From: an uncultured Lachnospiraceae bacterium | GTDB taxonomy: Bacteria > Bacillota > Clostridia > Lachnospirales > Lachnospiraceae | DNA length: 63,677 nt | NCBI GenBank assembly: GCA_947382625.1 | Contig: CANDAG010000022.1 | Coordinates: 1-63,677, forward strand | Direction: 5' to 3' | In this document: positions 50,873 through 59,908 of the stretch, piece after piece | Numbering within the stretch: the first letter of the stretch is position 1 | How the letters are laid out: each line of letters begins with the position of its first letter | The notes under the pieces: model-generated | What the model was told of the DNA's origin: nothing | The model's input: only the letters and a program-made list of their open reading frames with translations | The model's database searches: none | Made by a program: the position numbers and the translations under genes

Positions 50873-52279
50873 ATGGAAATAAGAGAGTGGGGGGAAGAGC
50901 TGATCCAAAGATATCAGGGATCGGGCGGTGAGATGACTTATCAGGAGGCCATGGATTATGTGGAGGAGCTTCGAACCTATGGCGTAAGGCCGGGACTTGC
51001 CAATATGGAAAACCTGATGGAAAAGCTCGGAAACCCTGAAAAGGGCCTTGCTTTTGTCCATATTGCGGGAACCAACGGAAAGGGATCTGTGACTGCCTTT
51101 CTTTCCGAGATCCTTCAGCAGGCCGGTTATCGTACAGGCAGATACATATCGCCGGTGATCTTTGAGTACAGGGAAGAGATCCAGGTGGGCAAAAGACCGA
51201 TCAGTAAAAAGGAGCTCTGCAGGAAGATGACAGTCATGCGGGAGCTTTGCCGGGAGCTTGTAAAGGAGGGAAAGCCTCACCCCACAGCCTTCGAGGTCAA
51301 AACCGCAATGGCCTTCTGGCATTTCCGGGAGCAGGGGTGTCAGATCGTGGTTCTTGAGACAGGTCTGGGCGGGCTTTATGACGCTACCAATATCATTACG
51401 GATACCAAAGTGGCGGTATTTTCATCCATCAGCCTGGATCATATGGGGATATTGGGAAAGACGATTTCGGAGATTGCCGGGCAGAAGGCGGGGATCATGA
51501 AGCCGGGAGCTGTTGCGGTTGCCCTTAAGGGGCAGGAGGAAGCGGTAGAGGTTTTAAGGGAGCATGCGGTGGCTCTTGGGATCCCTCTTATCCTGGTTGA
51601 TCCGGGGGATGCCCGTAAGGTAAAAAGGGGTCTCGAAAAACAGAGCTTTTCTTATGAAAAATTTGAGGATCTGACCATCACTCTTCCCGGTACTTTCCAG
51701 ATTGAAAACGCCATGTTGGCGGTTCGGGCAGCCCAGGAGCTTGGAAAGGCAGGCTTTCCTCTGAAGGATAAGGCAATCTATCAGGGACTATTAAAGGCCT
51801 TTTGGCCGGGGCGGTTCCAGGTGCTTTCCCGAAAACCCTGTTTTGTTGCGGATGGAGCACATAACAGGGATGCTGCCAGACGCCTTGCGGAATCCATCGG
51901 TTTTTATTTTACAAACCGGAGGATTCTATATATAATAGGAATGCTGAGGGATAAGGAACAGGATCAGGTCTTAAGGATCACCTGCCCTTTGGCGGAGCAG
52001 ATACTGACAGTGCCCACTAAGGGGGAGCGGGGCTGTTCCTCCTACGAGCTGGCCAGGAGAGCGGGAGAGTATCACCCGAATGTGACGGCGGCAGACAGTG
52101 TGGAGGAGGCAGTGGAGCTGGCCTGTCTTTTAGCGGACGAGAAGACGGTGATCATTGCCTTTGGTTCCCTGTCTTATCTGGGGGAGCTGATCCGGATCGT
52201 GGAAAAGAGAGCAAAGGACAAAGGCAAGAGCCAGGGCAAAGGCCATACAGGGAGAGATTTTCATGGTAAACAAAGATAA
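50873..52279 (+). CDS. folC: folylpolyglutamate synthase/dihydrofolate synthase
   Basis: Adds glutamate to (dihydro)pteroate and folates. 468 residues: [13 protein letters not shown]-loop, [15 protein letters not shown] and HNRDAARRL. First gene of the folate operon; its end overlaps folE by 17 bases. GGGGAG precedes the ATG. Confidence 0.95.
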   Translation: MEIREWGEELIQRYQGSGGEMTYQEAMDYVEELRTYGVRPGLANMENLMEKLGNPEKGLAFVHIAGTNGKGSVTAFLSEILQQAGYRTGRYISPVIFEYREEIQVGKRPISKKELCRKMTVMRELCRELVKEGKPHPTAFEVKTAMAFWHFREQGCQIVVLETGLGGLYDATNIITDTKVAVFSSISLDHMGILGKTISEIAGQKAGIMKPGAVAVALKGQEEAVEVLREHAVALGIPLILVDPGDARKVKRGLEKQSFSYEKFEDLTITLPGTFQIENAMLAVRAAQELGKAGFPLKDKAIYQGLLKAFWPGRFQVLSRKPCFVADGAHNRDAARRLAESIGFYFTNRRILYIIGMLRDKEQDQVLRITCPLAEQILTVPTKGERGCSSYELARRAGEYHPNVTAADSVEEAVELACLLADEKTVIIAFGSLSYLGELIRIVEKRAKDKGKSQGKGHTGRDFHGKQR

Positions 52280-52826
52280 AGTGAAAGAGGCAGTGAGGCT
52301 TCTGTTAGAAGGAATCGGTGAGGATCCGGAAAGGGACGGACTTAAGGAGACGCCGGAGAGAGTGGCCCGGATGTACGAGGAGCTTCTTGCCGGGATGGAG
52401 GCTTCGGCCGGTGAACATCTGGCCAAAACCTTTGAGGCTTCAGATCCGGGGATGGTGATCGAAAAGGATATTCCTTTTTATTCCATATGCGAGCACCATA
52501 TGCTGCCTTTTTATGGCAAAATACATATCGCCTATCTCCCGGAGGGAAAGGTAGTGGGGATCAGCAAGCTGGCCCGTACCGTGGAGGTGTTTGCCAGAAG
52601 GCTCCAGATTCAGGAGCGGATGACCGCCCAGATCGCAGACGCCATTATGGATACCTTACACCCCGGCGGAGTGATGGTAATGGCAGAGGCAGAGCATATG
52701 TGCATGACCATGCGGGGGATCAAAAAGCCCGGAAGCCGGACGGTGACCATGGCAGTCCGGGGGGCTTTTGAGGAGGATGAGAGGCTGCAGAACCGCTTTT
52801 TTCAGATGATCAGGCAGGGGATTTAA
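52263..52826 (+). CDS. folE: GTP cyclohydrolase I
   Basis: First step of pterin synthesis. 187 residues with [14 protein letters not shown], the zinc Cys and His in CEHHMLPF, and the third ligand in HMCMTMRG. Start is within folC, indicating translational coupling. Confidence 0.96.
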   Translation: MVNKDKVKEAVRLLLEGIGEDPERDGLKETPERVARMYEELLAGMEASAGEHLAKTFEASDPGMVIEKDIPFYSICEHHMLPFYGKIHIAYLPEGKVVGISKLARTVEVFARRLQIQERMTAQIADAIMDTLHPGGVMVMAEAEHMCMTMRGIKKPGSRTVTMAVRGAFEEDERLQNRFFQMIRQGI

Positions 52827-52830
52827 AGAA

Positions 52831-53643
52831 ATGAAGATTGGCACACGTGAATTTGATACCGCACATCATACGTATATTATGGGGATCCTGAATGTAACGC
52901 CGGATTCCTTTTCGGATGGCGGGAAATATACAAAGCTTGATCCGGCCCTTTTCAGGGTGGAGGAAATGATAAAGGAAGGTATGGATATCCTGGATATCGG
53001 CGGGGAGTCCACCCGGCCGGGATATCAGCAGGTGTCAGGAGAAGAAGAGGCCGGGAGAGTGATCCCGGTGATCGAGGCGGTGAGGGCACGGTTTGATGTT
53101 CCCATTTCTCTGGATACCTGTAAAGCGCAAGTGGCCGGAGCAGGCCTTAAGGCAGGAGCCGATCTGATCAATGATATCTGGGGGCTGAAAAAAGATCCCG
53201 GGATGGCAGAGGTCATTGCAGGGGCAGGGACGCCCTGTGTGCTCATGCATAACCGGAAGGAGCCGGTTTATGAGGAGCTTCTGAGGGATGTTACAGAGGA
53301 TCTGCAGGAGACCCTTTCCATTGCGGAGCGGGCAGGGATCAGAAGGGATCGGATCATCCTCGACCCGGGGATCGGATTCGGCAAGACCTGTGAGCAGAAT
53401 CTTAAGATGCTCCAGTCTCTTGAGAAGATTGCAGATATGGGTTTTTCGGTGCTTTTGGGGGCAAGCCGGAAATCGGTGATCGGACTGACGCTTAATCTGC
53501 CGGTGACGGAGCGGCTGGAGGGCACACTGGTCACCACCGTGGTTGCAGTTTTGAAAGGATGCGCCTTTGTCAGAGTCCATGATATTAAGGAGAATGTACG
53601 GGCGGTAAGGATGGCAGAGGCGATCATGCAGGTGGAGGGATAG
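52831..53643 (+). CDS. folP: dihydropteroate synthase
   Basis: Target of sulfonamides. 270 residues with MGILNVTPDSFSDGG, GGESTRPG and DPGIGFGKT. Four bases behind folE. Confidence 0.96.
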   Translation: MKIGTREFDTAHHTYIMGILNVTPDSFSDGGKYTKLDPALFRVEEMIKEGMDILDIGGESTRPGYQQVSGEEEAGRVIPVIEAVRARFDVPISLDTCKAQVAGAGLKAGADLINDIWGLKKDPGMAEVIAGAGTPCVLMHNRKEPVYEELLRDVTEDLQETLSIAERAGIRRDRIILDPGIGFGKTCEQNLKMLQSLEKIADMGFSVLLGASRKSVIGLTLNLPVTERLEGTLVTTVVAVLKGCAFVRVHDIKENVRAVRMAEAIMQVEG

Positions 53644-53647
53644 TCAG

Positions 53648-54457
53648 ATGGATCAGATCATAATAGAAGACCTGGAGGTGTATGCCGGGCATGGCGTGTA
53701 TCCGGAGGAGACAAGGGAAGGACAGCTTTTTAAGGTGAGTGCGATCTTAAATACGGATCTGCGGCCGGCAGGGATGGCGGATGAACTCACGCTTTCTACC
53801 AATTATGGAGAGGTCTGCAGGCTGGTCCACAGATATTTAAGAGAGAACACCTTTCTTCTGATAGAAGCTGCGGCAGAGCACCTGGCGGAGGAAATCCTTC
53901 TGTCCTTTCCTCTGGTGGAGAGTCTTGTGTTGGAATTAAAAAAGCCTATGGCGCCGGTAAAAATCCCTTTTTCCAATATTGCTGTTAAAATAGAGAGAGG
54001 ATGGCGTCAGGTTTATCTCGGGATCGGTTCTAATATGGGAGATAAGCAGGCCTATATAAGTGAGGCTTTGGATTCGCTCAGGGCGCATCCTAAGATCCGG
54101 CAGGTAAAGTGCTCCCGGCTGATCGTCACCGAACCCTATGGCGGTGTGGAGCAGGATAACTTTTTAAACGGGGCTGTGGGATTGAAAACTCTTTTATCGC
54201 CCTATGAGCTGCTTGCCCTTCTGCAGTCTCTGGAAAAGAAGGCGGGCAGGGAACGGCTGGTGCATTGGGGGCCAAGGACACTGGATCTGGACGTGTTGTT
54301 TTATGAAGGCTTTGTTTCCGATGACGAGAGACTTATCGTTCCTCATCCGGATATGTCAAACAGACGGTTTGTGCTTGAGCCTTTGGATCAGCTCTGCCCC
54401 GGGTACATCCATCCCCTGACGGGGAAGACGGTGAGGCAGATGCTGAAGGAGCTGTAA
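53648..54457 (+). CDS. fused dihydroneopterin aldolase-HPPK
   Basis: A bifunctional protein: residues 1-118 are FolB (YAGHGVYPEE with the catalytic Glu, LKKPMAPV with the catalytic Lys), and about 120-269 are FolK (YLGIGSNMGDKQAYI, HWGPRTLDLDVLFY, VPHPDMSNRRFVLEPL). The two steps follow each other in the pathway, so fusion may aid transfer. Four bases behind folP; last gene of the operon. Confidence 0.94.
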   Translation: MDQIIIEDLEVYAGHGVYPEETREGQLFKVSAILNTDLRPAGMADELTLSTNYGEVCRLVHRYLRENTFLLIEAAAEHLAEEILLSFPLVESLVLELKKPMAPVKIPFSNIAVKIERGWRQVYLGIGSNMGDKQAYISEALDSLRAHPKIRQVKCSRLIVTEPYGGVEQDNFLNGAVGLKTLLSPYELLALLQSLEKKAGRERLVHWGPRTLDLDVLFYEGFVSDDERLIVPHPDMSNRRFVLEPLDQLCPGYIHPLTGKTVRQMLKEL

Positions 54458-54461
54458 GGGA

Positions 54462-54499
54462 AACAACGGACAGCACACTCTGCGAGCCAGCTTATTGAT
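54462..54499 (+). repeat. 38-bp palindromic repeat, copy 8
   Basis: AACAACGGACAGC, core ACTCTGCGAG, end CTTATTGAT; five bases behind the folBK stop. The terminator that follows is a related unit of the same length. Confidence 0.8.
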
Positions 54500-54542
54500 A
54501 AAAAAACGGATGCCAGGCTTTGCGGACTGGCATCCGTTTTTT
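54500..54542 (+). terminator. folate operon terminator, built from a repeat unit
   Basis: CGGATGCCAG / CTGGCATCCG around GCTTTGCGGA, with A-runs before and T-runs after, so it can act both ways. It directly follows copy 8 and shares the GCTTTGCGGA core with the repeat family. Confidence 0.9.
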
Positions 54543-54577
54543 ATAGTGAACGACAAATTATTTTGTCGTTCACTATA
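54542..54577. repeat. palindrome family 2, copy 2
   Basis: A perfect palindrome: 16-base arms TATAGTGAACGACAAA and TTTGTCGTTCACTATA around TTAT. Relative of 50807-50841. Confidence 0.8.
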
Positions 54578-54598
54578 AGAGCTGCTTCAGAAGCTATT

Positions 54599-55624
54599 TT
54601 AGGGTATCACCGCATCCATGGCCGCCGAGAATGGCGTTACGTTTACCGGACCGTTTACCGGTGTGTGGTAGACGGGGGTATCCGCTCCGAATTCATTAAA
54701 ATAGGCGTAGGCAGAGGTAAGGTTGATATTGGTGTAATTACCTTCGGCAACCACCTCGGGATTGCTGCCGTCAAGGTTCATCCGCATAAGGGCAGGACTT
54801 TCGGCAGAATTCTTCTGGTAATAAACAGAATAGTCACCTACATTAAAGCAATCCACCCGGTCGTTGGTAAGGATCTCCACGGTGCTTGCGGAGAGGGAAT
54901 AACGGCAGAGCCGGTAATTGGAGGAAACATCCATATAGTAGATATAGCCCTGGTGATAAACCGGATACCAGAGGTTGCCCTCATAGACGGTATAGATGCT
55001 GTCAGTTCTGGTATCAAGCCCGTATAAGTAATGGTCTCTTTCGGTGCCGTTAAAGTATATGGTTCCGTCGAAGCAGGCCGCTGGATTGATCACGCTGTCA
55101 GAAACTAAGGTTTTTTCGCTTTTGTCCGTTTTGAGCTTATAAAGCTGGGTGAAATCCTTATTGTTGTAATGCTGGTAATAGATATAGTCCCCTACAAGCT
55201 GCATGGTGATGGCAGCAGTCCTGTCCAGGCATTTGCTGTCCCGTCCGTTTAATTTGCAGCGGTAGACGCCCCGGGTGGGGATCACATAGCCCATGCCTGA
55301 GCCGCCGTCTGAGCTGTCCATATAATAGTAAATATAATCTCCCCCCACATTAAGAGAGGTAGCCCGGGAATTGATGAGCTTGGTGATTTCTGTTTCATCC
55401 GCATTCATGGAGTACAGGCAGCCGTTATCGTAGGCATTGGAAAAATAGACTTTTCCATCGCTTTCTGCAAATAACCCCTTATTGTTCAGGTTTCCACCGG
55501 TATTTCCCGTGACGGAAATATTATTGGAGGGAATTCGGTCATTTAACAGGGAAACGGCATAAATTACGATTGCGGCCATTAAAATAATCCCTGTGCCGAT
55601 CAAAATTTTCCATTCTTTTTTCAT
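54599..55624 (-). CDS. membrane-anchored beta-propeller-like protein (DUF5050 type)
   Basis: 341 residues with one N-terminal membrane segment (about 6-27), then repeated strands with the pattern GDYIYYxxx...LYKLxxD (for example VGDYIYYQHYNNKDFTQLYK), typical of DUF5050 propeller repeats. No enzymatic motif. ATG 55624 lies about eight bases behind AAAGGAG. Probably an outer surface protein of unknown role. Confidence 0.8.
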   Translation of the reverse strand: MKKEWKILIGTGIILMAAIVIYAVSLLNDRIPSNNISVTGNTGGNLNNKGLFAESDGKVYFSNAYDNGCLYSMNADETEITKLINSRATSLNVGGDYIYYYMDSSDGGSGMGYVIPTRGVYRCKLNGRDSKCLDRTAAITMQLVGDYIYYQHYNNKDFTQLYKLKTDKSEKTLVSDSVINPAACFDGTIYFNGTERDHYLYGLDTRTDSIYTVYEGNLWYPVYHQGYIYYMDVSSNYRLCRYSLSASTVEILTNDRVDCFNVGDYSVYYQKNSAESPALMRMNLDGSNPEVVAEGNYTNINLTSAYAYFNEFGADTPVYHTPVNGPVNVTPFSAAMDAVIP

Positions 55625-55651
55625 ATAAAATAACTCCTTTCTGCACTTCCT

Positions 55652-55680
55652 ATTATAATGAGTCAAAATTTATTCCGCAA
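55652..55680 (-). promoter_or_regulatory. promoter of the DUF5050-type gene
   Basis: Minus strand TTGCGG (55680-55675), 17 bases, TATAAT (55657-55652). Confidence 0.65.
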
Positions 55681-55719
55681 CTGCATTTTATTGAAAAAGG
55701 GAAAAAGAAGTAACAGTGC

Positions 55720-55748
55720 TTGAACACCCGATTTATTTGGTATAAAAT
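55720..55748 (+). promoter_or_regulatory. promoter of pheA
   Basis: TTGAAC and TAAAAT 17 bases apart. A 27-bp mini element follows in the leader. Confidence 0.6.
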
Positions 55749-55761
55749 AAATAGCAGATTT

Positions 55762-55788
55762 GTAACTGCCTAGTACCTTCACAGTTAC
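55762..55788. mobile_element. 27-bp mini palindromic element in the pheA leader
   Basis: GTAACTG ... CAGTTAC inverted ends. The flanks GCAGATTT (55754-55761) and ACAGATTT (55789-55796) match at seven of eight bases, as an aged target duplication. Same GTAAC/GTTAC ends as the long elements at 28236 and 40024. Confidence 0.6.
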
Positions 55789-55824
55789 ACAGATTTTATG
55801 AGGACATTTGCGGAGGAGACGGAC

Positions 55825-56949
55825 ATGGATTTACTGGAATTACGGGGGCAGATCGATGAGATCGATGCCGAAATCGCAGCATTATACGAAAAAAGAATGG
55901 ATGTATGCGCCCAGGTGGCGGAATATAAGATCGAGACAGGAAAGAAGGTCTTTGACAAGACAAGGGAGGAGGAAAAGCTCCGGAAGATCAGGGCGATGGC
56001 CCACAATGAGTTCAACAGCCAGGGGCTGTCGGAGCTTTTTGAACAGATCATATCCATGAGCCGCAAGCTTCAGTACCGGATGCTGTCGGAGAGAGGGAGT
56101 ATGGGAAACCTTCCCTTTATCGGCGTTGACGGCTTAGATGGCAGAAAGGCCAGAGTGGTGTTCCAGGGAGCGGAGGGAGCCTATTCCCAGGCGGCCATGG
56201 TTCAGTATTTCGGGGAAGAAGTGAACAGCTTCCATGTGGAAACCTTTCGGGATGCTATGGGCGCCATCGATGAGGGCAGTGCGGATTTTGCAGTGCTTCC
56301 CATTGAAAATTCCACGGCAGGGATCGTCAGCGAGATTTATGATCTTCTTGCAGAATTTGAAAATTATATTGTGGGAGAGCAGATCATTAAGATCGAACAT
56401 TGCCTGATGGGTATTCCGGGAACGGAGTTTTCAGATATCAGGACTGTCTATTCCCATCCCCAGTCTCTGATGCAGTCGGCCCGTTTTTTGAACAGCTATG
56501 ACTGGCAGCAGATCAGCATGCAGAATAATGCCTTTGCCGCCCGGAAGGTGGCGGAGGATAAGGAGCATTCTAAGGCCGCCATTGCCAGTGAATATGCGGC
56601 GAAGCTTTATGGCCTTCAGATCCTGAAAAAGGGGGTCAATGATTCCAGCACCAATTCCACCCGGTTTATTATTGTCACCAACCAGAAGATCTTTCTTAAG
56701 GATGCAAAAAAGGTCAGCATCTGCTTTGAGATTCCTCATGAGAGCGGATCCCTTTACCATATGCTGTCCCATTTTATCTATAACAATCTGAATATGAACC
56801 GGATAGAGAGCAGGCCCATTGAAGGGCGGAACTGGGAGTATCGGTTTTTTATTGATTTTGACGGGAATCTGGCGGACAGCTCCGTAAAGAATGCGCTAAG
56901 AGGTCTTCGGGAGGAAGCAAGGAACCTTCGGATACTGGGAAATTATTAA
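55825..56949 (+). CDS. pheA: bifunctional chorismate mutase/prephenate dehydratase
   Basis: Makes phenylpyruvate for phenylalanine. 374 residues: AroQ-type mutase (LRGQIDEIDAEIAALYEKRM) about 1-85, dehydratase about 105-285 (FQGAEGAYSQAA, ENSTAGIVSEIYD, NSTRFI) and a C-terminal ACT domain (IESRPIEGRNWEYRF) for feedback by phenylalanine. ATG 55825 follows GGAGGAG by six bases; an in-frame ATG at 55798 precedes that site. Mini mobile elements flank the gene on both sides, and the stop codon lies in the duplicated target of the downstream one. Confidence 0.95.
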   Translation: MDLLELRGQIDEIDAEIAALYEKRMDVCAQVAEYKIETGKKVFDKTREEEKLRKIRAMAHNEFNSQGLSELFEQIISMSRKLQYRMLSERGSMGNLPFIGVDGLDGRKARVVFQGAEGAYSQAAMVQYFGEEVNSFHVETFRDAMGAIDEGSADFAVLPIENSTAGIVSEIYDLLAEFENYIVGEQIIKIEHCLMGIPGTEFSDIRTVYSHPQSLMQSARFLNSYDWQQISMQNNAFAARKVAEDKEHSKAAIASEYAAKLYGLQILKKGVNDSSTNSTRFIIVTNQKIFLKDAKKVSICFEIPHESGSLYHMLSHFIYNNLNMNRIESRPIEGRNWEYRFFIDFDGNLADSSVKNALRGLREEARNLRILGNY

Positions 56950-56980
56950 GTAATTAAGAAGCCTTTGGCTGAATAATTAC
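56950..56980. mobile_element. 31-bp mini palindromic element directly behind pheA
   Basis: GTAATTAAGAAGCC-TTT-GGCTGAATAATTAC; the right end matches the end of the long elements at 13 of 14 bases. ATTATTAA is repeated perfectly at 56942-56949 and 56981-56988; the first copy contains the pheA TAA stop. It looks like both ends of a MITE joined after loss of the interior. Confidence 0.75.
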
Positions 56981-57002
56981 ATTATTAAGGAGACAGGGCA
57001 AA

Positions 57003-58382
57003 ATGAGAGAACGGGAATTGATCGTATATAAGGATTTCCCCGGAGAAGAGGGGAAGCTTTTGTTTGATATGGCAGGACTGATGGAGGGCTATAAGGGGCA
57101 GGAGGGAAATCAAACATCGACATGCTCCGCAAGCCAGCCTATTGATCAAAAGCAGATGGCCTATCAGCTTTGCGACTGCATCCACCGGCTTTTGGAGCTG
57201 GCGGGAAACCACGGCTTTTATGGAAATCTCTGGCATTGCTATTTATCCAACCTGTTGGTGAACAACGAAAACAGCTACAGCAGGGCCTGCGAGATCCGGG
57301 GACAGGTGGAGGGTACCATCAATCGGGCGGTGCTCCATGATATTGTGATCTTTAAAGAGTTTTTTGATTATGATTTTTCTGATATGGTAAAGACCCTGGG
57401 AGTGGAGAGCTTTGAGCTGGTCATGGACTATGCGGGAAGCGAGAGTGAAAGCAAGGTGTACAACAGCCGCATCAGGGACCGGATCTGTGATCTGGCGGTA
57501 AAGTTTACCAAGGATCATACGCCGGAGGAGATGAAGGATACGCTCACAGAGTTCTACCGGGACTATGGAGTGGGAAGATTCGGCCTGCATAAGGCTTTTC
57601 GAGTGGTACATAGTGAGAATGGAGTGGAGATCGTGCCCATTCCCAACATCGCCCATGTGTATCTGAAGGATCTGGTGGGATATGAGATCCCCAAGCAGAA
57701 GCTGATAGAGAACACAGAAGCTTTTGTGGAGGGCAGGAAGGCAAATAACTGTCTTTTGTTCGGAGATGCCGGTACGGGCAAATCCTCCAGCATCAAGGGG
57801 ATCGCCAATGAATATTATGAAAAGGGCCTGCGCGTCATCGAAATCTACCGGCATCAGTTTCAGGATATCAACGATGTGATCTCCCAGATCAAAAACCGGA
57901 ATTACAAATTCATTATCTATATGGATGACCTGAGCTTTGAGGATTTTGAGACGGAGTACAAATACCTGAAGGCAGTGATCGAGGGTGGGCTTGAGAAAAA
58001 GCCGGAGAACGTGCTGATCTATGCGACCTCCAACAGGCGCCATCTGATCCGTGAGAAGTTTTCCGACAAGGAGGAAAGACGTCCGGCCCTTAAGATCGAC
58101 GATCTGCAAAGGGAAGAGCTCCATACGGGGGATACTGTCCAGGAAAAGCTTTCTCTGGTATCCCGGTTCGGAGTTACCATTTTCTTTGCCGCGCCGGATA
58201 AGAAGGAATTCCAGAATATCGTGAAGGTTCTGGCAGAGCGCTATCAGGTGGAAATGCCAGAGGAAGAGCTTCTGGCAGAGGCCAATAAGTGGGAGCTTGC
58301 CCATGGAGGATTATCAGGGAGATGCGCTCAGCAGTTCATCGATCATCTGCTTGGGAAGAAAAAGGAGGGGCTATGTCAGTAA
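57003..58382 (+). CDS. AAA-type ATPase (DUF815-like)
   Basis: 459 residues. The Walker A GDAGTGKS is at 254-261, Walker B FIIYMDDLSFE near 303-313, and an arginine-bearing TSNRRHLIRE segment follows. The N-terminal helical part (GNLWHCYLSNLLVNNENSYS) fits the DUF815 family, whose role is unknown. Bases 57109-57146 are a copy of the 38-bp repeat translated in frame as part of a linker (about residues 36-48). The gene overlaps the polyphosphatase gene by ten bases and starts the ppx-ppk operon. Confidence 0.85.
   Translation: MRERELIVYKDFPGEEGKLLFDMAGLMEGYKGQEGNQTSTCSASQPIDQKQMAYQLCDCIHRLLELAGNHGFYGNLWHCYLSNLLVNNENSYSRACEIRGQVEGTINRAVLHDIVIFKEFFDYDFSDMVKTLGVESFELVMDYAGSESESKVYNSRIRDRICDLAVKFTKDHTPEEMKDTLTEFYRDYGVGRFGLHKAFRVVHSENGVEIVPIPNIAHVYLKDLVGYEIPKQKLIENTEAFVEGRKANNCLLFGDAGTGKSSSIKGIANEYYEKGLRVIEIYRHQFQDINDVISQIKNRNYKFIIYMDDLSFEDFETEYKYLKAVIEGGLEKKPENVLIYATSNRRHLIREKFSDKEERRPALKIDDLQREELHTGDTVQEKLSLVSRFGVTIFFAAPDKKEFQNIVKVLAERYQVEMPEEELLAEANKWELAHGGLSGRCAQQFIDHLLGKKKEGLCQ
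57109..57146 (+). repeat. 38-bp palindromic repeat, copy 9, inside a coding sequence
   Basis: ATCAAACATCGAC, core GCTCCGCAAG, end CCTATTGAT. It encodes roughly QTSTCSASQPID in the ATPase without breaking the frame. The next 40 bases (with GCTTTGCGACTGCATCC) may be a decayed second unit. Confidence 0.7.
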
Positions 58383-59908
58383 AAACATTTGCGGCCATAG
58401 ACGCGGGATCCCACGAGCTGGCCATGAAGATTTTTGAGGTTCCGAAAACAGGAGAGATGCGGGAGATCGACCATATCCGCTACAGCATCGATATGGGGAC
58501 GGAAACCTACGGTACCGGAAGGCTGTCTTATGAAAGAGTGGATGAGCTCTGCCGGGTGCTGCGGGAATTTTCGGGCATTATGAAGTCCTATCAGGTGGAG
58601 GAATACAAGGCTTATGGCACCAGTGCCATAAGGGAGTCCAGAAACCGGGCCATTTTGCTGGACCAGATCGAGCAAAGGACGGGAATCCATATTGATGTCC
58701 TGAGCAATTCCGAGCAACGTTTTCTGGATTATAAATCCATTGCTTTTCAGGGAGAGGGCTTCCAGAGGATCATAGAGAACGGCACCGCTATTGTGGATAT
58801 CGGGGGAGGCAGCATCCAGATCTCCCTGTTTGACAATGACACACTGGTCTCCACCCAGAATATGCGTCTGGGGGTTTTGCGGGTACAGGAGCGTTTATTC
58901 CATTTAGATGCCAGTATCAGCCAGTACGCCACCCTGATCGAGGAAATGACAGAGGCGCAGATGAGCGTTTACAAAAAGCTTTATCTTCGGGACCGGCAGA
59001 TCAAGAGCATCATAGTGGTGGATGATTATCTTTCGGCGCTGGTGACCAGAGGCAAGAGTAAGGGGACCATACGCGGTTTTGCAGACAGGGAGACTATGGA
59101 GCATTATTCCGAGATCTGCCGTACCAGAAGCTTTCCGGAGCTGGCCAGGACACTGGATATGCCGGAGAAGAACATTCCTCTTTTGTATATTTCCATGGTA
59201 ATGCTGCACTGCATTATGGAGCATATGGGAGCGGACCAGATCTGGGCGCCGGGAGTGACCTTATGTGACGGTATCGCCTATGAGTACGCCGAAAAAAATC
59301 AGATCATGACAGCCGCCCATGATTTTGAACAGGATATTATCGCCTGCGCCAAAAATATCAGCAAACGCTATCGCGGCAGCAGAAAAAGAAGTGAAACTCT
59401 GGAGAAGATCGCTCTTTCCATTTTTGACAGCATGGAGGGCCTCCACGGGCTGGGAAGAAGAGAGCGTCTGCTTCTGCAGATCTCCACGATCCTTCATGAC
59501 TGCGGCAAGTATATCAGTATGGTAAACCTGGGAGAATGCTCCTACAGTATCATCATGGCCACGGAGATCATCGGTCTTTCCCATCAGGAAAGGGAGATCG
59601 TGGCCAATGTGGTAAAGTTTAACCATCTGGAATTTGATTATGACAAGACCATGGGTTCTAGCTCCATGGACAGGGAGTCTTACCTGAAGATCTCCAAGCT
59701 CACTGCTATTTTGCGGGTGGCAAACGGGCTTGACAGGAGCCATAAGCAGAAATTCAAGGAGGTCAGGATTTCCTTAGAGGAGGATGAGCTGATCCTTGCA
59801 GTGGATACACAGGAAAATATTATGCTGGAGAAGGGACTTTTTGACGCCAGGGCCGATTTCTTTGAGGAGGTATACAATGTAAGGCCGGTGATCAGGAGGC
59901 AGCGTTGA
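58373..59908 (+). CDS. ppx: Ppx/GppA exopolyphosphatase-guanosine pentaphosphatase with HD-like C-terminus
   Basis: Hydrolyses terminal phosphate of polyphosphate or pppGpp. 511 residues: ASKHA fold with AAIDAGSHELAMKIFE, YGTSAIRES, VDIGGGSIQISLF, and a C-terminal HD region (ISTILHDCGKYI). ATG 58373 follows AAGGAGGGG. Whether it prefers polyphosphate is inferred from ppk downstream. Confidence 0.92.
   Translation: MSVKTFAAIDAGSHELAMKIFEVPKTGEMREIDHIRYSIDMGTETYGTGRLSYERVDELCRVLREFSGIMKSYQVEEYKAYGTSAIRESRNRAILLDQIEQRTGIHIDVLSNSEQRFLDYKSIAFQGEGFQRIIENGTAIVDIGGGSIQISLFDNDTLVSTQNMRLGVLRVQERLFHLDASISQYATLIEEMTEAQMSVYKKLYLRDRQIKSIIVVDDYLSALVTRGKSKGTIRGFADRETMEHYSEICRTRSFPELARTLDMPEKNIPLLYISMVMLHCIMEHMGADQIWAPGVTLCDGIAYEYAEKNQIMTAAHDFEQDIIACAKNISKRYRGSRKRSETLEKIALSIFDSMEGLHGLGRRERLLLQISTILHDCGKYISMVNLGECSYSIIMATEIIGLSHQEREIVANVVKFNHLEFDYDKTMGSSSMDRESYLKISKLTAILRVANGLDRSHKQKFKEVRISLEEDELILAVDTQENIMLEKGLFDARADFFEEVYNVRPVIRRQR

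Noticed and set aside
55750-55824. T-box or phenylalanine attenuator in the pheA leader
   Set aside because: The leader is too short, there is no T-box sequence and no terminator; the palindrome is better explained as a mini element.
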